A DNA stretch of 64,000 bases from Cylindrodendrum hubeiense (lineage: Eukaryota; Ascomycota; Sordariomycetes; Hypocreales; Nectriaceae). The notes below the pieces were generated by a model. That model was not told where the DNA came from and did not search any database. It was given only the letters and a program-made list of their open reading frames with translations. Of the stretch, positions 35,376-47,053 are shown one piece after another; within the stretch, counting starts at the first letter, position 1; each line of letters starts with the position of its first letter. Location of the stretch: positions 147,482 through 211,481 of the forward strand of contig JAANBB010000027.1 in NCBI GenBank assembly GCA_014621425.1, written 5' to 3'. Made by a program: the position numbers and the translations under genes.

Positions 35376-37114
35376 CTAGGTCTCCGCCCGGGGGTATGTC
35401 TTCTTCTTCAACTTCAACATCTGCAGTACCTCGTTCACGAAGCCCTCCGGCGGGTGAGCAAACGAGTCCTCGTACGCGTCGATAATGGGCTTATCCCAAA
35501 TGAGGTCTGCCTCAGCTGCTTTCACGAACTTTGTCCCCTTGAAGAACTTCCAAAAGGTAAAGGTCACCACCGCTGCGAATATCATTGTGTAATAAGAGAA
35601 GAAGGTACCGAGATCCCACCAACCTGGCAGGAAGGTGGTGTAGCCATAACAGCACACAATAGCGGTAATAAAAAAGCCACCAATGTAGGCGGAGTATGGC
35701 TGGAACCATCCTGTATAGGGAAGAGTGTTGCGGTCGATACCCTGGGCTTTGAGGGCTCGATGGAAGAATACGTACGTGACGCACATGACAATGTAGTCAA
35801 TCATTTGCGCAGCCTGGGTGAGATAGCCCAGCCATTGAACGACTTGGGCACTGCCGTTGCCAATAGTCAGGAGGGATATGAGCGGGAAGAACATGGTGAC
35901 AATAAAGCAGTAGTATGGGATGCCATTCTTAGTACACTTCTTGAAGATGGCAGGGGCCTGGCCTTCAAGCGCAAGGCCGTAGAGTGATCGTATGGAGCAA
36001 TACGTATATGCATTGCCGGCCGAGAAAATACTCGACACCAACAACGCGTTGGTTATATGTGGGAGAATGCCGATCTTCATGTTCCGCATAGCAATGACGT
36101 AGGGCGATGCATTGGCCGTACCAGCCCCGTCATTGATGTTAAGCGTTGGGTCGTTGTAGGGAAGAATGATGCCCACGCATAGAGCTCCGCCGATGAAGAA
36201 GAAGCCGAAGCGCCAATACATCGTTTTGAACGCCTGCTTGAGTAGGATACGTGGCCGCTTTGCCTCGCCGGCTACCATGGCAAGATATTCCGGGCCCACA
36301 ATTGTGAAGGCTGCGGACCAGAGAGCTCCTAGGAACCCTTCAAAACGCCCGAGGTTGCCGGTCGTGATATACTCCGCGAATGAACCACTGTTCTGGTTAG
36401 CAAGCTGTTGCCTCGAAGCTGAAAAGCTTTGGAGAGATGTGAAACTTACGGATTTTTCCAGTAGCGAAAGCCGTATGCATCATGTTGTGGGTTTCCACCA
36501 ACCATGGTGACAAAGGTGAAGCAAAACACCAGCAAGATCAAGAAGAACTTGCCGGTAGAGAGCCAAAACTCAGCCTCGCCGTAGTACTTTACGGCAAAGA
36601 TGTTGAGCACGCCATATAAAATAATGCAAACCAAGCAGACAGCCCAGACAGGAATGTCGTCGCGCCAGAAGGTTAGGACTAGGTTGATGGCTGAGATCTC
36701 GAATGGAATCATAGTCGCTTCGTATAAGAAAAAGTTCCAGCCAGCCATAAAACCGAATGCTTCGTCGACCCATTTGCCTGCGAACCGAATGAAGGACCCC
36801 GAGATGGGCATATACACAGCCATCTCGGCCATGCAGTTATTGACAAGGGCTAAGATACCAGAGTATAGTGTGTACGCCAGAAACAAGCTGCCAGGTCCGC
36901 CCTGCATGAGGCCACTGCCGATGCTCACGAATAGTGCCGTTCCGATAGAGCCGCCAACAGCAATCAACTGGATCTGGCGGTTGCCCAGATGCCGCTTGAG
37001 ATGGTCCACATTGTCGACCGCCTCGACAAATCCGACATCGTAATCGTTAACGTTAGACGCGGTCTTCTTCTCGTTTGAGGTCGCGTCCTTTTCGTCAACC
37101 TGCGTTTGAGACAT
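35376..37114 (-). CDS. Amino-acid permease, APC superfamily (YAT type), 558 aa
   Basis: Exons 37114-36450 and 36387-35376 with one phase-2 intron of 62 nt. After a hydrophilic N-terminus rich in D/E/K, residues about 45-70 hold the hallmark HLGNRQIQLIAVGGSIGTAL that opens TM1 of fungal amino-acid permeases, followed by about 12 hydrophobic segments. PFEISAINLVLTFW and IVGPEYLAMVAGEAKRPR are typical conserved blocks. The C-terminus is cytosolic and ends in a basic K/R-rich stretch. Function is proton-coupled uptake of amino acids at the plasma membrane (family knowledge). The closest style is the Dip5-like dicarboxylic amino-acid permeases, but specificity cannot be read. Start chosen at the first in-frame ATG. 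Confidence 0.93.
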
Positions 37115-39054
37115 TTTCGCTGGGAGGAACACAGGTTTTTACAATTTTCTCTCTTTGTTGGCCCGAGAGCAAGACTAAAGCAAGCCAATTGGAGCTCAGT
37201 CAGGAACTGAAATAATTGGCGGAGTAGACGACGCTCCAGTCGTGCAAGGTGGGAAGGCGCAGCTGGAATAGGCTGGAGAGAATGTATGGGATTGCACGGG
37301 AGGGGATTTTAGAGCAAGGTGGAGAACTCTCCAATTATATATCTCCAAGAGAAACACGTAGTGGCTTTAGCCAGTGCCAACAACTCATTCATCGCTATGG
37401 AAGGTAAATAGGTGGGACTCGCCAATGGCAAAATGGGGGAGATATCACCCCATGTAGATAGCCTGACTGGAGGACGTGGTATGTTTCGCCATCGAAGACA
37501 GAGAAGTAATAATGAAACTGCGCGACGGCTCCCTAACTTATCGCCGTGAAGGGTTTTGGGTGGTCAGAGACGGCTAACTCTTCTACAACGGGGAATGATA
37601 AGCGGGTCAGTGTGCCAGTCCATACAGTGCGATTCCATCGACTTCAGATAACATAATCAGGGTGTGATTGATTCCCCTTGCTCCGGAGCCTGGAAGTGCA
37701 TTGCAGACCGCTAAGATCCCTGCGAGCGTGGTTGGGCTTCGTAGGCACCTACTTAAACCAGTTGGTCCCCACAGTGTATATGAATAAGGTCGTAGATAGC
37801 ACTGTGATCTTCACGTCGAAGGAGCCGACAAGAGCGCTTATCTGGGTAGGAGGAACTCGTTGCAATGTTCCATCCGTTACCAATTGACGACAGGGCCCCC
37901 GTGTTCACATTGATAAGCGGGGAGAACTGTCTTATCAAGCTGCCCCCTGCGCCAATGAAAAGCCGTACAGTAAGCGTGCGGGGTTGAGCACGCCTGATAA
38001 CACGAGATGCTACCTACCCTGAACCTTGAGAGGTGACGACAGAACCTGTTTGTTGGTTACTTGTGTATCCTTAGCAAAAGAAAATGGTAAAAAGAGCGGT
38101 CACGGGGTTACTCAGTCAAATGGAGCAGGCCAAGCTGATGCTGGTTTCTATGGGGCAGATAGGGGCTGATGAATAACTGAACCAATGTTGACCAAGGAAG
38201 CATAGAGCCGGTCATCCGCGCCAATTACAAATTCGTCAAAGTTTAGTCTCATCATGTTACAATTCTCAAAACGAAAGTCAATATTACAAAAGCCCGTTCA
38301 TTTCCAGAATTAGGCTGCCTACATCCTAAGCTGAGCTATGGCTGTGCAATGCACAAGGACAGCTGATCGATGTCCGGCCTGGGTTGAGCGGTAGCCGAGC
38401 GGCGTAGCCAGGCACGACTGCTCACCCGATTCTACCAACACCAGGCTTCAGCTGTTATATAATTCAAGGCGCAACCGCCCCTCCAAATTGTCGCTATTTT
38501 TATTTTATCAACTTAGAAACTGTTGCGACTTTCGCAAAGTCTGTCAAGATAGCGCGCTGACACTACAAATCAGACAAGCGAGCGCTCTGCCGAAAACAAC
38601 TCACCGTCGCTGCACTCACCCTTCCAAATGGTTTAAGGTCCGTAGTACCTGGAGAGAAAAATAAGACTCGACGAAATACCAAAGCGGATACATTGTAAGA
38701 AGATGGCCTAAAGGGATTTACTAAAAACCGATGCCAATGGCTAAATTATCGTGGGGCTGCGACTGTTGTGTCGCCACCGCTGCGACGCGACCCCATTCGT
38801 CCAAAACTCAGCCACACGTGCGTGTGGTGGCTGGGTAAGCATCGCTTCTGAAATGGAAAGAATGATTGGAGCCAGACAATCAGGCAGATTTTGGGCGACC
38901 TGACCAGCATCTGCGCCAAGACGAGGCTTACGCCGGGCCACTGAGTTACTTAAACCCCTCTCATATTACCCCCAAAACCTCTAAGATTTCAGTCCTTCAA
39001 GCACCGGCCTGGTATGCGCCAATAAGGCCCGCATGCCGCGTGTTGACTGTCGCC
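37115..39054. other. Intergenic, 1.9 kb
   Basis: Upstream of both the permease (minus) and the ankyrin gene (plus). No gene is supported. A tRNA-like stretch near 38370-38450 has an A-box but no acceptable B-box and is not called. Confidence 0.5.
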
Positions 39055-42045
39055 ATGTCCGGACTCGAGATTCTCGGCGCCTTGGCGAGCTCTATCGCTG
39101 TAGGCCAGATGTTGCTGGCTGGGCGAAGCGTGGCGAGCTTGATCCGAGGCATCCCCGAGATCCAGAGCGAATGCGAGGCGCTAAGAGACGAGGTGAGTCC
39201 ATGTATTACTGCGACTGTTGCGACGGTTGCTACGTGAGGGTTTGGGGGCTAAGGACTAAGAGACGGATAGATTGACTTGATCGCAAGTCTTGTTGAAGGA
39301 ACCAGGAAGACTGCCGAGTCGCTTTCGCATGGAGATGACTCTACACATCGGCTAGATGACAGCTTGATAGCTCGATCCGCTCAAACTGTAACAGAGATGG
39401 TCGATGAACTTAAGGCAATTATCGACAGCTGCACAGAAAAGATCGGCGATGATAAGTGGAAGGCTAGGAAGCGGAAATGGATTATGAAAGAGAAAAAGAT
39501 GGAAAAACTTCGTCTCAAGGCAGAAAGGGCAAAGTCGACTCTGCATATGGCTATGACCAACCTGTCGAATCAACAATTGGCCACTGATAGGCGGCACTGG
39601 GGCACGTTGGCTGCCATTAGTCTACGCCAGGATGAGTACGTCTCTATTCACGCCATACGCCCTTAGCTCAAAGTTAGGTCTGGGTCCGATCATTAACACA
39701 GGGAACAGGTTTAATAAGGAAATCTTGCGCCGGATCGAGTTATTCACGCTTTACGATTCCCAATTCCCCCCCCCAAGGAGCGTTTCCAAGATTTGCGGAG
39801 TTATCGAATGCACTTTTAGGACAGGCAGACAACAGCAAAAACGTAGCAACTGGGAAACAAATCGAGTGGAGGCCTGCTACATCACTACCTGCCATGGAAA
39901 CACGCGTTGACAACATCACCGGAGATGAGAGACTGCAACTAGACCAAGAGAGACAAGAGAAGACGCCAACGACTGTGATCTCAACCAAGAAACCCGATCC
40001 CGCACATCATCAGGAACACAACTTCTTCTATGACATGCTGCCTACGGTAGACTCGAAATGCCTACCAGGTTGCGAGTGCCGATGTCACTTTAGCAAAGGG
40101 CGTTTCCAATCCCCAGACTTTCTTCAACCTTTATTAGGATCCTGGCTTGTCAGTTACAGTCTCATTCACGGCAAGAAAGGACAGCAATGCGACAAGATAC
40201 AGTGCAGAAAAGGGGACGATTCACATATAAGATTAGAGTATCGGCTTCCAAAACGAATATTGGCTGGGTTTCTACATGTTAAAGCTTCATATGGTAGTAT
40301 GACAGGTTTGACATTATCTCTACGACCCGCCAGGGTGCTATCATCTATGGATTCCGTTTGGTTCTATATCGGCTATGATAGAGTGCGATCGCTCCACGCA
40401 TTGGCCCAGGAGGGAGCTACCTGGTTCCCAGATGACGAACGAGATGACAGGCAGGGATTACTGGAGGTAAGTGTGAATGTGAATGGCAGTGGAGTTTGCC
40501 AGACGGAAGTTATTAACCGTTTTTCGTGCAGTATGCGATTGACAGGAAAGCCTTTTATTCCATTGAATACTTGTTGTCAATGTGGAAAAACTTGTTACCG
40601 AAGCAAGGCTTACCAAAGTATGGGTTCCTTTGACGGGGAAGAATATGAAGCTAACACTTAGCAGTGCAGTGGCAATTAAAGTCAATATGATAAACGGCAA
40701 TAATGACCTGAGCGATAGAGAGACCCAGATACTCGAAGAAGTAAGGTCGTGGGCTGACGATGGGCTGGGCCTGAAACCAACAAAAGTCCACGAAGCGGTG
40801 AGGCTCGAGGGTGATGTTCAGTTGGCGCTTAAAGAGGAGCCGTGGGCCATTGACCAATGTGACGACAAGGGCTATACACCTCTTCATGTCGCAGTGCTGA
40901 GAGACTGGGTGGAAGGCTTGGAGCAGCTGATCGCGGCACGAGCTGACCTTGACCAGAGAACCTGGGGCGGCAGCACTCCGCTCATGCTTGCCGCAATGAA
41001 TGGCTATACCTCATCCGTGAAGTCGTTGCTGAGGATCACTTGTCGTGTGGACCAGCAAGACGACTCTGGCTTGACAGCGCTGCACCACGCCGTGTGGGAC
41101 GCCTCTGCACCGACTGTGGCTCTGTTGCTGGCCGCAGGTGCGTCTCCGATGAAGCGCCAAGCGTGGGGCCGAACGCCTTTACACTATCTCGCAGTATCAA
41201 AAGCAGACCGGAAGACGGCAGACGATATTGTGTCTCTGTTGCGAGTCAAGGGCTGTGACCTCGAATCAGTAGACATGAAAGGAACGACGGCAGCACTCCA
41301 TGCACTATACTCATCCAACCTGCCAGTTATACAAAGCCTCACCGATGCTGGAGCATCCTTGCATGGTATTGATGATGCCTTACAAACCGTGTTGCACCGT
41401 GCAGCTCGTTTTTGCGACCTCGATACAATGTGCTTCCTACATACCTTGGAACTTCGAGGCATCAACACTGAACTACGCGACGTAAGTGGAATGACGGCGT
41501 GGGAGCGTCTTGGTCAACTGATGCAGACATACGAGTGGGAACTCGTTGGCCGTGAACGACCTGTCTACGCTGCAGAGCGAGATGCTTTTATGATTCTGCA
41601 CAACGGCGTCCTGTTTCGGAACCTGCAGGACGAAATTGATATCCTGGAGCGACTTTTTCAGGCTGTGGATGAACAGGACACAGCCTCCTCGAGCACGGAT
41701 CTCTGCTCTCTTATTGAACAAAAAGAAGACTGGAAAGAACCAAACTTGGCAGCCTGGTACCGGGGGGTTAATGGTTTAATCCGTGAAGGTAGCTGGGAAT
41801 TAGCTGCAGCAGCGTTGGAGGACAGGTTTGATGAGTTGCATTCAAAAAAGCGAAGCCTGACTCGAAAAATCAAATTATGGGAGGCCTCTTCTGATGAGGG
41901 AAGCGAGGAAGATGAGGGAGATGAGGAATGTGAGGGAAGCGATGGAGATGAGGGAAGCGATGGAGATGACGGAGGCGAGGACGGAGGCGAGGAGGAAGCC
42001 GAGGGAGCCGAGAAAGATCGCAACAGCATGGAACTTTATCTCTAG
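39055..42045 (+). CDS. Ankyrin-repeat protein with fungal N-terminal domain; one apparent frameshift
   Basis: Proposed exons 39055-39192, 39271-39635, 39709-40466, 40532-40617 and 40665-42045. The N-terminus MSGLEILGALASSIAVGQML resembles the helical N-terminal domain common on fungal STAND and ankyrin proteins, followed by a lysine-rich coiled coil (about residues 105-145). A central Cys/His segment (CLPGCECRCHFSKG) and LLGSWLVSY are typical of this protein class. Ankyrin repeats run from about residue 517 (KGYTPLHVAVLRD) to 700, and the tail is a long D/E/G-rich acidic stretch. Exon 3 changes frame in a run of nine C at 39766-39774: coding sense before and after is good but offset by one base. 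With that corrected about 908 aa result. Either an assembly or homopolymer error or a disabling mutation. The last intron can end at either of two acceptors three bases apart (TAGCAG). Confidence 0.72.
41881..42010 (+). repeat. GA-rich imperfect minisatellite coding an acidic tail
   Basis: Imperfect 12-18 bp units such as GGAAGCGATGGAGATGAG recur in frame and encode alternating E/D/G/S. The reverse strand is C/T-rich. Such slippage-prone tracts vary in length between strains. Confidence 0.7.
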
Positions 42046-42558
42046 CAACTAATATACACCGAGAGGGTTGTCTTTTCAATATCATACACGCAAGTGGCTC
42101 TTTATCGCGTCCTCAAATCATGACCCTGATAGATGGCCTGTACGATTGTATGATTTGCCAATGAAAGTCTCAGAATATCGTGTGTTGTAGTATCCTGCCT
42201 CGCGGTGAGGGAATTTACTAAACGGCCCAGTGGAAATCCGCCGTGGCATTCGTCTTTGCGAGTAGATTAGATGAAGAGAAGGTCGGCCTGGACTGGACCT
42301 ATAATTGTGTCTCACAACCGCTCCAAAATGAGTGAGTGGTTGGGATTTCCTTGCTTGGCTTTCTCTTTCACGTCTCGTTCTGTCGGATTAGGTAAGGCCA
42401 AGGTGAATTGCGTCACAGCAAAAATGAATGCCATCAACATGAGGGTTTAGATTGCGACTTGGCTACCGCCTAGCCCCGAATATAATTACTTGACTACGGG
42501 GTGTGGTAACGGAGAACAGGCGAGTGAGGTTGAAACAGGGCGCATTGCATTCTCCGCA
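42046..42558. other. Intergenic between convergent genes
   Basis: 3' regions of the ankyrin gene (plus) and the NmrA-like gene (minus). No other feature seen. Confidence 0.5.
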
Positions 42559-43774
42559 CTATGGCTTTCCCACCCACACTTCGGCGAGGAACTCCTCAAT
42601 CTGGGCGAATTTGTGTTCTGGCAGAAGCTGGTTAAACTCGTCTGAGGTAGCCCATGCGCCCTTTGCACTACTCAGAAGCGTCCCGATGAGAACAGTCTTC
42701 ATCATACTTTCGGCTTGTTCCTTGGTAAGGCTGGGATGAGCAGTTTCCAGTGTCCACGATGACTTGAGATTCCCAGCTTCGAGATCTTCGAGCTTGACAT
42801 TATCGATAGCAAACGGGCGGCCTAAACTCTCTTGTTAGCAACTCTCTCTATTCTCTGTCCTGAGTGGGTTAAGTTATACCTCGAACCCTCTCACCAATCT
42901 CGAGGATCTGTGAGACGGTGACTTTATTGCCGCAAATACCACCAGTCACGGGCCACTCGCCCTCGTATTCGACTGCCTTGGCAACAACTGTAGCAAGATC
43001 TTGGACGGTGGTGAAAGTCAGGATGCTATCGTGTCCGTCAATGATGATTGCACGGCGGTTCTGGAAGTCAATCATGGTGTTGAGCGGGGTGACGTATCTG
43101 GCCGTCTTGTATGGAGTTGCCAAGTAGTCCAAGAACAAGCCAGGTTGGAACAGGGTATATCCGAGAACCTGAGGAGCGGAGTCAGAATTACTCAAGGAAT
43201 GCGAGATGATGCCCTCACCTTTCCATTCTCGTTCACCTTCTCTAGGTACTCCTTCACTTCCCCCTTCCCTGTCCACCAAGGCATCCCCGCTGTTCCCGCA
43301 CTTTGGACAGATTAGATAGTGCGCTCCTTGTTTCACTGTTAACTCACCTCCCCCATTCGCTTGGTGCAAATCGTTTCACTCCAGCGATGATGGCAGCGTC
43401 TATCAGGCTCTTCTGAGACTGGTTTCCGGTGTCTTTCATAACCTGGATGAAGGATAAGACAGTATGAGTTCCCTTCAGAGCATCGACCAGATCACTCTTG
43501 TCGTCATAGGCTACAGCACGCCATGTAACACCGGGAATACTGTCTCCTGTGGAAGGCATCTAAGTTCCATTAGTATAATAATCGCGAAAGTACAGTTTCA
43601 GGTCACCATCCTCACAGTCCTACATAGGATAGTAATGTCATGCTTTTTCGCAGCTAACAAAGCATCAATAATTTCATGGGCAACCTCTGTCAAAAAGTCA
43701 GCTTAAGCCTTTGCTCTGTTTCGGATTCTGAGTTTCGTACCGCCCGAGCCACCGGCGACTGCAATCTTGACCAT
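42559..43774 (-). CDS. NmrA-like / isoflavone-reductase-like NAD(P)H-dependent protein, 316 aa
   Basis: Six exons in transcript order: 43774-43741, 43686-43616, 43559-43348, 43300-43219, 43168-42880 and 42821-42559, with introns of 47-58 nt. The N-terminus MVKIAVAGGSG plus the start of exon 2 makes the GxxGxxG-type dinucleotide-binding loop of atypical short-chain dehydrogenases. Later blocks (VDALKGTHTVLSFI, AGVKRFAPSEWG, FQPGLFLDYLATPYKT, TFTTVQDLATVVAKAVEYEG) are standard for the NmrA/PCBER group. These proteins either reduce phenylpropanoid-like substrates or act as redox sensors in regulation (family knowledge); the sequence does not decide. It is divergent from an AflR-type regulator with 611 bp between, which suggests shared control. 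Confidence 0.9.
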
Positions 43775-44385
43775 TTTTGCTGGTGGTAAAGCCTTTCCTC
43801 GCTTGATAAGTTGAGGGGGCTGATGAGCTGTGTCTCCATGACAAATTATTGCTGTTCTTGTGCCCTTATATACTTACAAGTGATCGCTCGACTGATCAAG
43901 CTAGCGATGCTATGCTGTGTGTGCGTGGGCGCTCGCCTGCCGTTCAGCCAATAGGGATCGATGTTCGGGTCCCGAACGCTGTGGGGGTCTCAGGCGCTGG
44001 AAGCGTAAATGGCACAATTTGGGCCAGGACTAAGCCATGTCCACCTAGGACTTTTGCTAAGCAGCCGTTTTTGAACTGCTTTAGACCAACCATAGGGCCC
44101 TTCGTCGTATGGATGGACTTCATGTAGCTGGCTGCGCAGCTGTGTCTCGCAGCTCTTGATGAGCTCCACGTGACCTAAGCCATCACTTTCCGCTGTAGTC
44201 AGCGCCACCCCCTGAACAGTCGACATCTTCATGCTTTCAATCACCACCTTTCTCAGTACATTGGGACATCGGCACCCTGCATGTAAGTCATTACCGTTGC
44301 ATCCTTGAATATTCCGGCCAACCAATGTGACTAGCAAACACCTCACGTAAAAAGCCTCCGCATCGGACAACCCCTATCTTGCGCA
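43775..44385. promoter_or_regulatory. Shared divergent promoter region
   Basis: 611 bp between the starts of the NmrA-like gene (minus) and the Zn2Cys6 regulator (plus). No operator can be named with confidence. Divergent pairs of a regulator and an enzyme are common in fungal metabolic clusters. Confidence 0.45.
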
Positions 44386-45633
44386 ATGGCTGCACCTCCA
44401 ACACCGGTCACGGCCTCACTTACGGGTCCCGAAGTCCGGAAGCTGCGGTCCTCCTGCGACGGCTGTGGGAGTGCAAAGGTCAAATGTGACCGTGGTCAAC
44501 CCGAATGCGCTCGCTGCGTGGCGCTCGGCCTGACTTGCGCGTATGGGCGGTCGCGCCAGTTTGGTAAACCACCGCGGAAGCGGCCTGGTTCCACACTTGA
44601 CGCCAGTGCTAGCTTGTCCAACAAGAAACGCGCGATACACACTGCGGAGAATGTTGATATTCATACCACTATGGGATTTAGACGGCCCCAAAGCATCACC
44701 GAACCTGCTCAACTCGATTTCTCGGACATGGTGACCGACATACTACCGATGTCTTCTGGCATCAATACTATCTTGAACATCGATGAGCAGAACCATCTCG
44801 GGCCGGGTCTTTTTATGCCCATGTCCTTCGATGAGTGGCCGCAACTTGGCATATTGGGTACAAATCTAAACACACCCTGCATAACAAAAGCTTCCGCCTC
44901 AGACATTCGGCTGTCAGCATCCGCATTAGACCCAGCTAGCACCGCAAGGACGAACTCCAATAACCACGAGTCCCACAGCTGCCCTCGCGAGTCATATGAG
45001 ATCTTAGCTGACTTGATTTGTCCTGGCCCCTCTCTTCACGCACCAGTCGCAAATTCGGATACCGTCTCGACGCAAATGGATCATGTGCTCCATTTCAACA
45101 GAAATGCCATCGACCGCCTTAGTCGTGTTCTCAAATGCCCATGCGCCAAATCTGGTCATCGGGTTATGGTTCATGCTTCCATTATTTCCCGCATACTGAT
45201 CTGGTATCAGCAGGCAGCGGGGTGGAATGGCAATGATTCTTGGGGTCCTCAGATCTCAGCATCGGCTGATTCATCAACATCTCATAGGTCCTCGTCCTCG
45301 CCCCTGTCAGGAACGGCAGCCGGCACAGCTGCACCAAGCCTTACCCAATCCACAGGGTTTGCCGTCGCGGATGTGCCTGTTTCGGTGGGGACCTTCAATA
45401 TCGAGGACCAAAATTTGCAGGCCGCCGTCAGAAACCAGTTGGTGTTGAGCGAACTCAAGAAGGCAGCAAGCTTGATTGACCTTTTTACTTCCCAAGATTC
45501 CGAAGAAACCTCTGCCAGTGGAGAGGCCAGCTTGTACTCTTATCTGGGGGCGTGGCTCCGAAGCGAGCATGCGAAGATTGTCAGAATCTTGAGGTCAAGG
45601 TTGAATGTCCTCAACGAAGACGATGATTCCTAA
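44386..45633 (+). CDS. AflR-type Zn2Cys6 transcription factor, 415 aa
   Basis: One uninterrupted frame. The binuclear zinc cluster is complete: Cys 24, 27, 34, 41, 44 and 51 (C-x2-C-x6-C-x6-C-x2-C-x6-C) in SCDGCGSAKVKCDRGQPE and following, then CARCVALGLTCAYGRSRQFG and a basic KPPRKR segment. This N-terminal layout and the later segment with CPCAKSGHRVMVHASIISRI match the AflR-like C-terminal regulatory domain used by pathway-specific regulators of fungal secondary metabolism (family knowledge). The middle is S/T/N-rich and probably activating. Nuclear. Likely targets include the divergent NmrA-like gene, by position only. Confidence 0.92.
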   Translation: MAAPPTPVTASLTGPEVRKLRSSCDGCGSAKVKCDRGQPECARCVALGLTCAYGRSRQFGKPPRKRPGSTLDASASLSNKKRAIHTAENVDIHTTMGFRRPQSITEPAQLDFSDMVTDILPMSSGINTILNIDEQNHLGPGLFMPMSFDEWPQLGILGTNLNTPCITKASASDIRLSASALDPASTARTNSNNHESHSCPRESYEILADLICPGPSLHAPVANSDTVSTQMDHVLHFNRNAIDRLSRVLKCPCAKSGHRVMVHASIISRILIWYQQAAGWNGNDSWGPQISASADSSTSHRSSSSPLSGTAAGTAAPSLTQSTGFAVADVPVSVGTFNIEDQNLQAAVRNQLVLSELKKAASLIDLFTSQDSEETSASGEASLYSYLGAWLRSEHAKIVRILRSRLNVLNEDDDS

Positions 45634-47053
45634 CCAACACAGACGAGAAGATTTTGGTTGATTTGTAGTAGCGTCCCTCGTCGTTTGTCTCGTTGCGCGA
45701 CATAGATCGGCCCGCTAATCCAATATGGTGAGGCAATATACACTGAGGTCATGACTTGGGCAAGCGACAGGATCAATAGCTGAAATAACTTGAATTCTGC
45801 TATGGAGTGCATGTGAATATTAAGATACAGCATATACACTACAAAACTGAAGAATATAAAAATACATATGCCTCAATACTCCCCTATAGTCTGATGAAAC
45901 ATGAAACCTGATACAACAACATCCGTAATTAACTAGTGAGAACATGAGGGGCTTAACTGGCACCGTTAATCCCAGTTCTAACACCTTGGAACGGGACGGC
46001 ATGACTTATTGGCTTTTGGCTTACGGGACCGATGTGTAGTAAGATATGTAATCACAGTGAATGCACCTTGGGTTTCTCTTGCCATGGGAGAATAATGCGG
46101 TCACTAGGGATTTGTGACCCCATTCGCCGATTCTTCTAAGTAGGAGGGCACGTCGGTTATTTCACGTTAGAATGAGAAGTATTTGCGTTTTTAGATAGCC
46201 TTGCTCTTTGTAATGTTACAGAAAATTTATAGAGCAGTTGAAAAATACAATGATGATAAATCATTACTTAACAGGACAAAATAGGATGTTCACTGTATAA
46301 TATAAAGCCTAGGCTCTTAGTTAGTCAGTAGATATAAGCCGTCATAAAAGTGCAGCACACGGGGGTCTCAATCTTATGAGAATGGCGCAGGCGGTAAATC
46401 CAACAGTAGTCTAAAGTTCTTTGCAGTCGTCATTGCGTCAATATCGGCTGCGAGATGTGCACCATATCAAATCATCCCATACCCAATGATGATCTGCTGA
46501 CATGTAACGTTGCTATCATAGTGCATTACATGTAACTCTACTATCATAGTATTGAATGAGACGGTATGGTAGGACGGAAGGTGTAAGCGATTGGTCTGGC
46601 TAAAGTTCCTTTCAGGCACAGTAGAGGGCTGTGTCATTTCAAGCATCACCAATGAAACCAACGGAACCAATGATGTTAATTCGGGGGGTGACGTACCTCA
46701 GCCGAGTGCCACGTATCTCTTACCAAGTAAGTTGTGCATATTGAGGCGTTAGGCACCGACGGAGAATTAACTATCTGCTGCATTTGTTCGTGCCTAACAA
46801 GCCAGCCGCGATTTCTAAATTAAATCATTGGATGCCTTTTCAAGCAAAACTGAGCTCCATTCTTTGCTAACAGCAGTTTTGGCGTTTCGCACGGGTATCT
46901 GCACAAATTATTGGTAGCTATTCGAAGTTGGGCAGTCCTTTTTATACAGTGGGTGCCGTACTCACCAGCTATTTAAGTGGCCAATGCTGCCACTCAGGAC
47001 CACCCGATTTTCTGCTCTATCAAAATCCTTCTGGCAAATATCCTCACCTCGAA
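45634..47053. other. Intergenic, AT-rich, 1.4 kb
   Basis: No gene supported. Contains the 28-bp direct repeat at 46500-46555 and the probable promoter of the next gene. Confidence 0.5.
46500..46555 (+). repeat. Two imperfect 28-bp direct repeats
   Basis: ACATGTAACGTTGCTATCAT begins at 46500 and ACATGTAACTCTACTATCAT at 46528, each followed by AGT. Tandem with a period of 28 bp. Confidence 0.75.

Noticed and set aside
38370..38450. tRNA-like stretch with an A-box match (TAGCCGAGCGG) and GCCTGG/CCAGGC ends
   Set aside because: No acceptable B-box, and the T-arm and anticodon loop cannot be folded in the standard way.
12976..45633. One large secondary-metabolite cluster spanning the reductase to the AflR-type regulator
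   Set aside because: The genes between (fasciclin, F-box, permease, ankyrin) are ordinary and gaps of 2-3.5 kb separate them; only smaller groupings are defensible.
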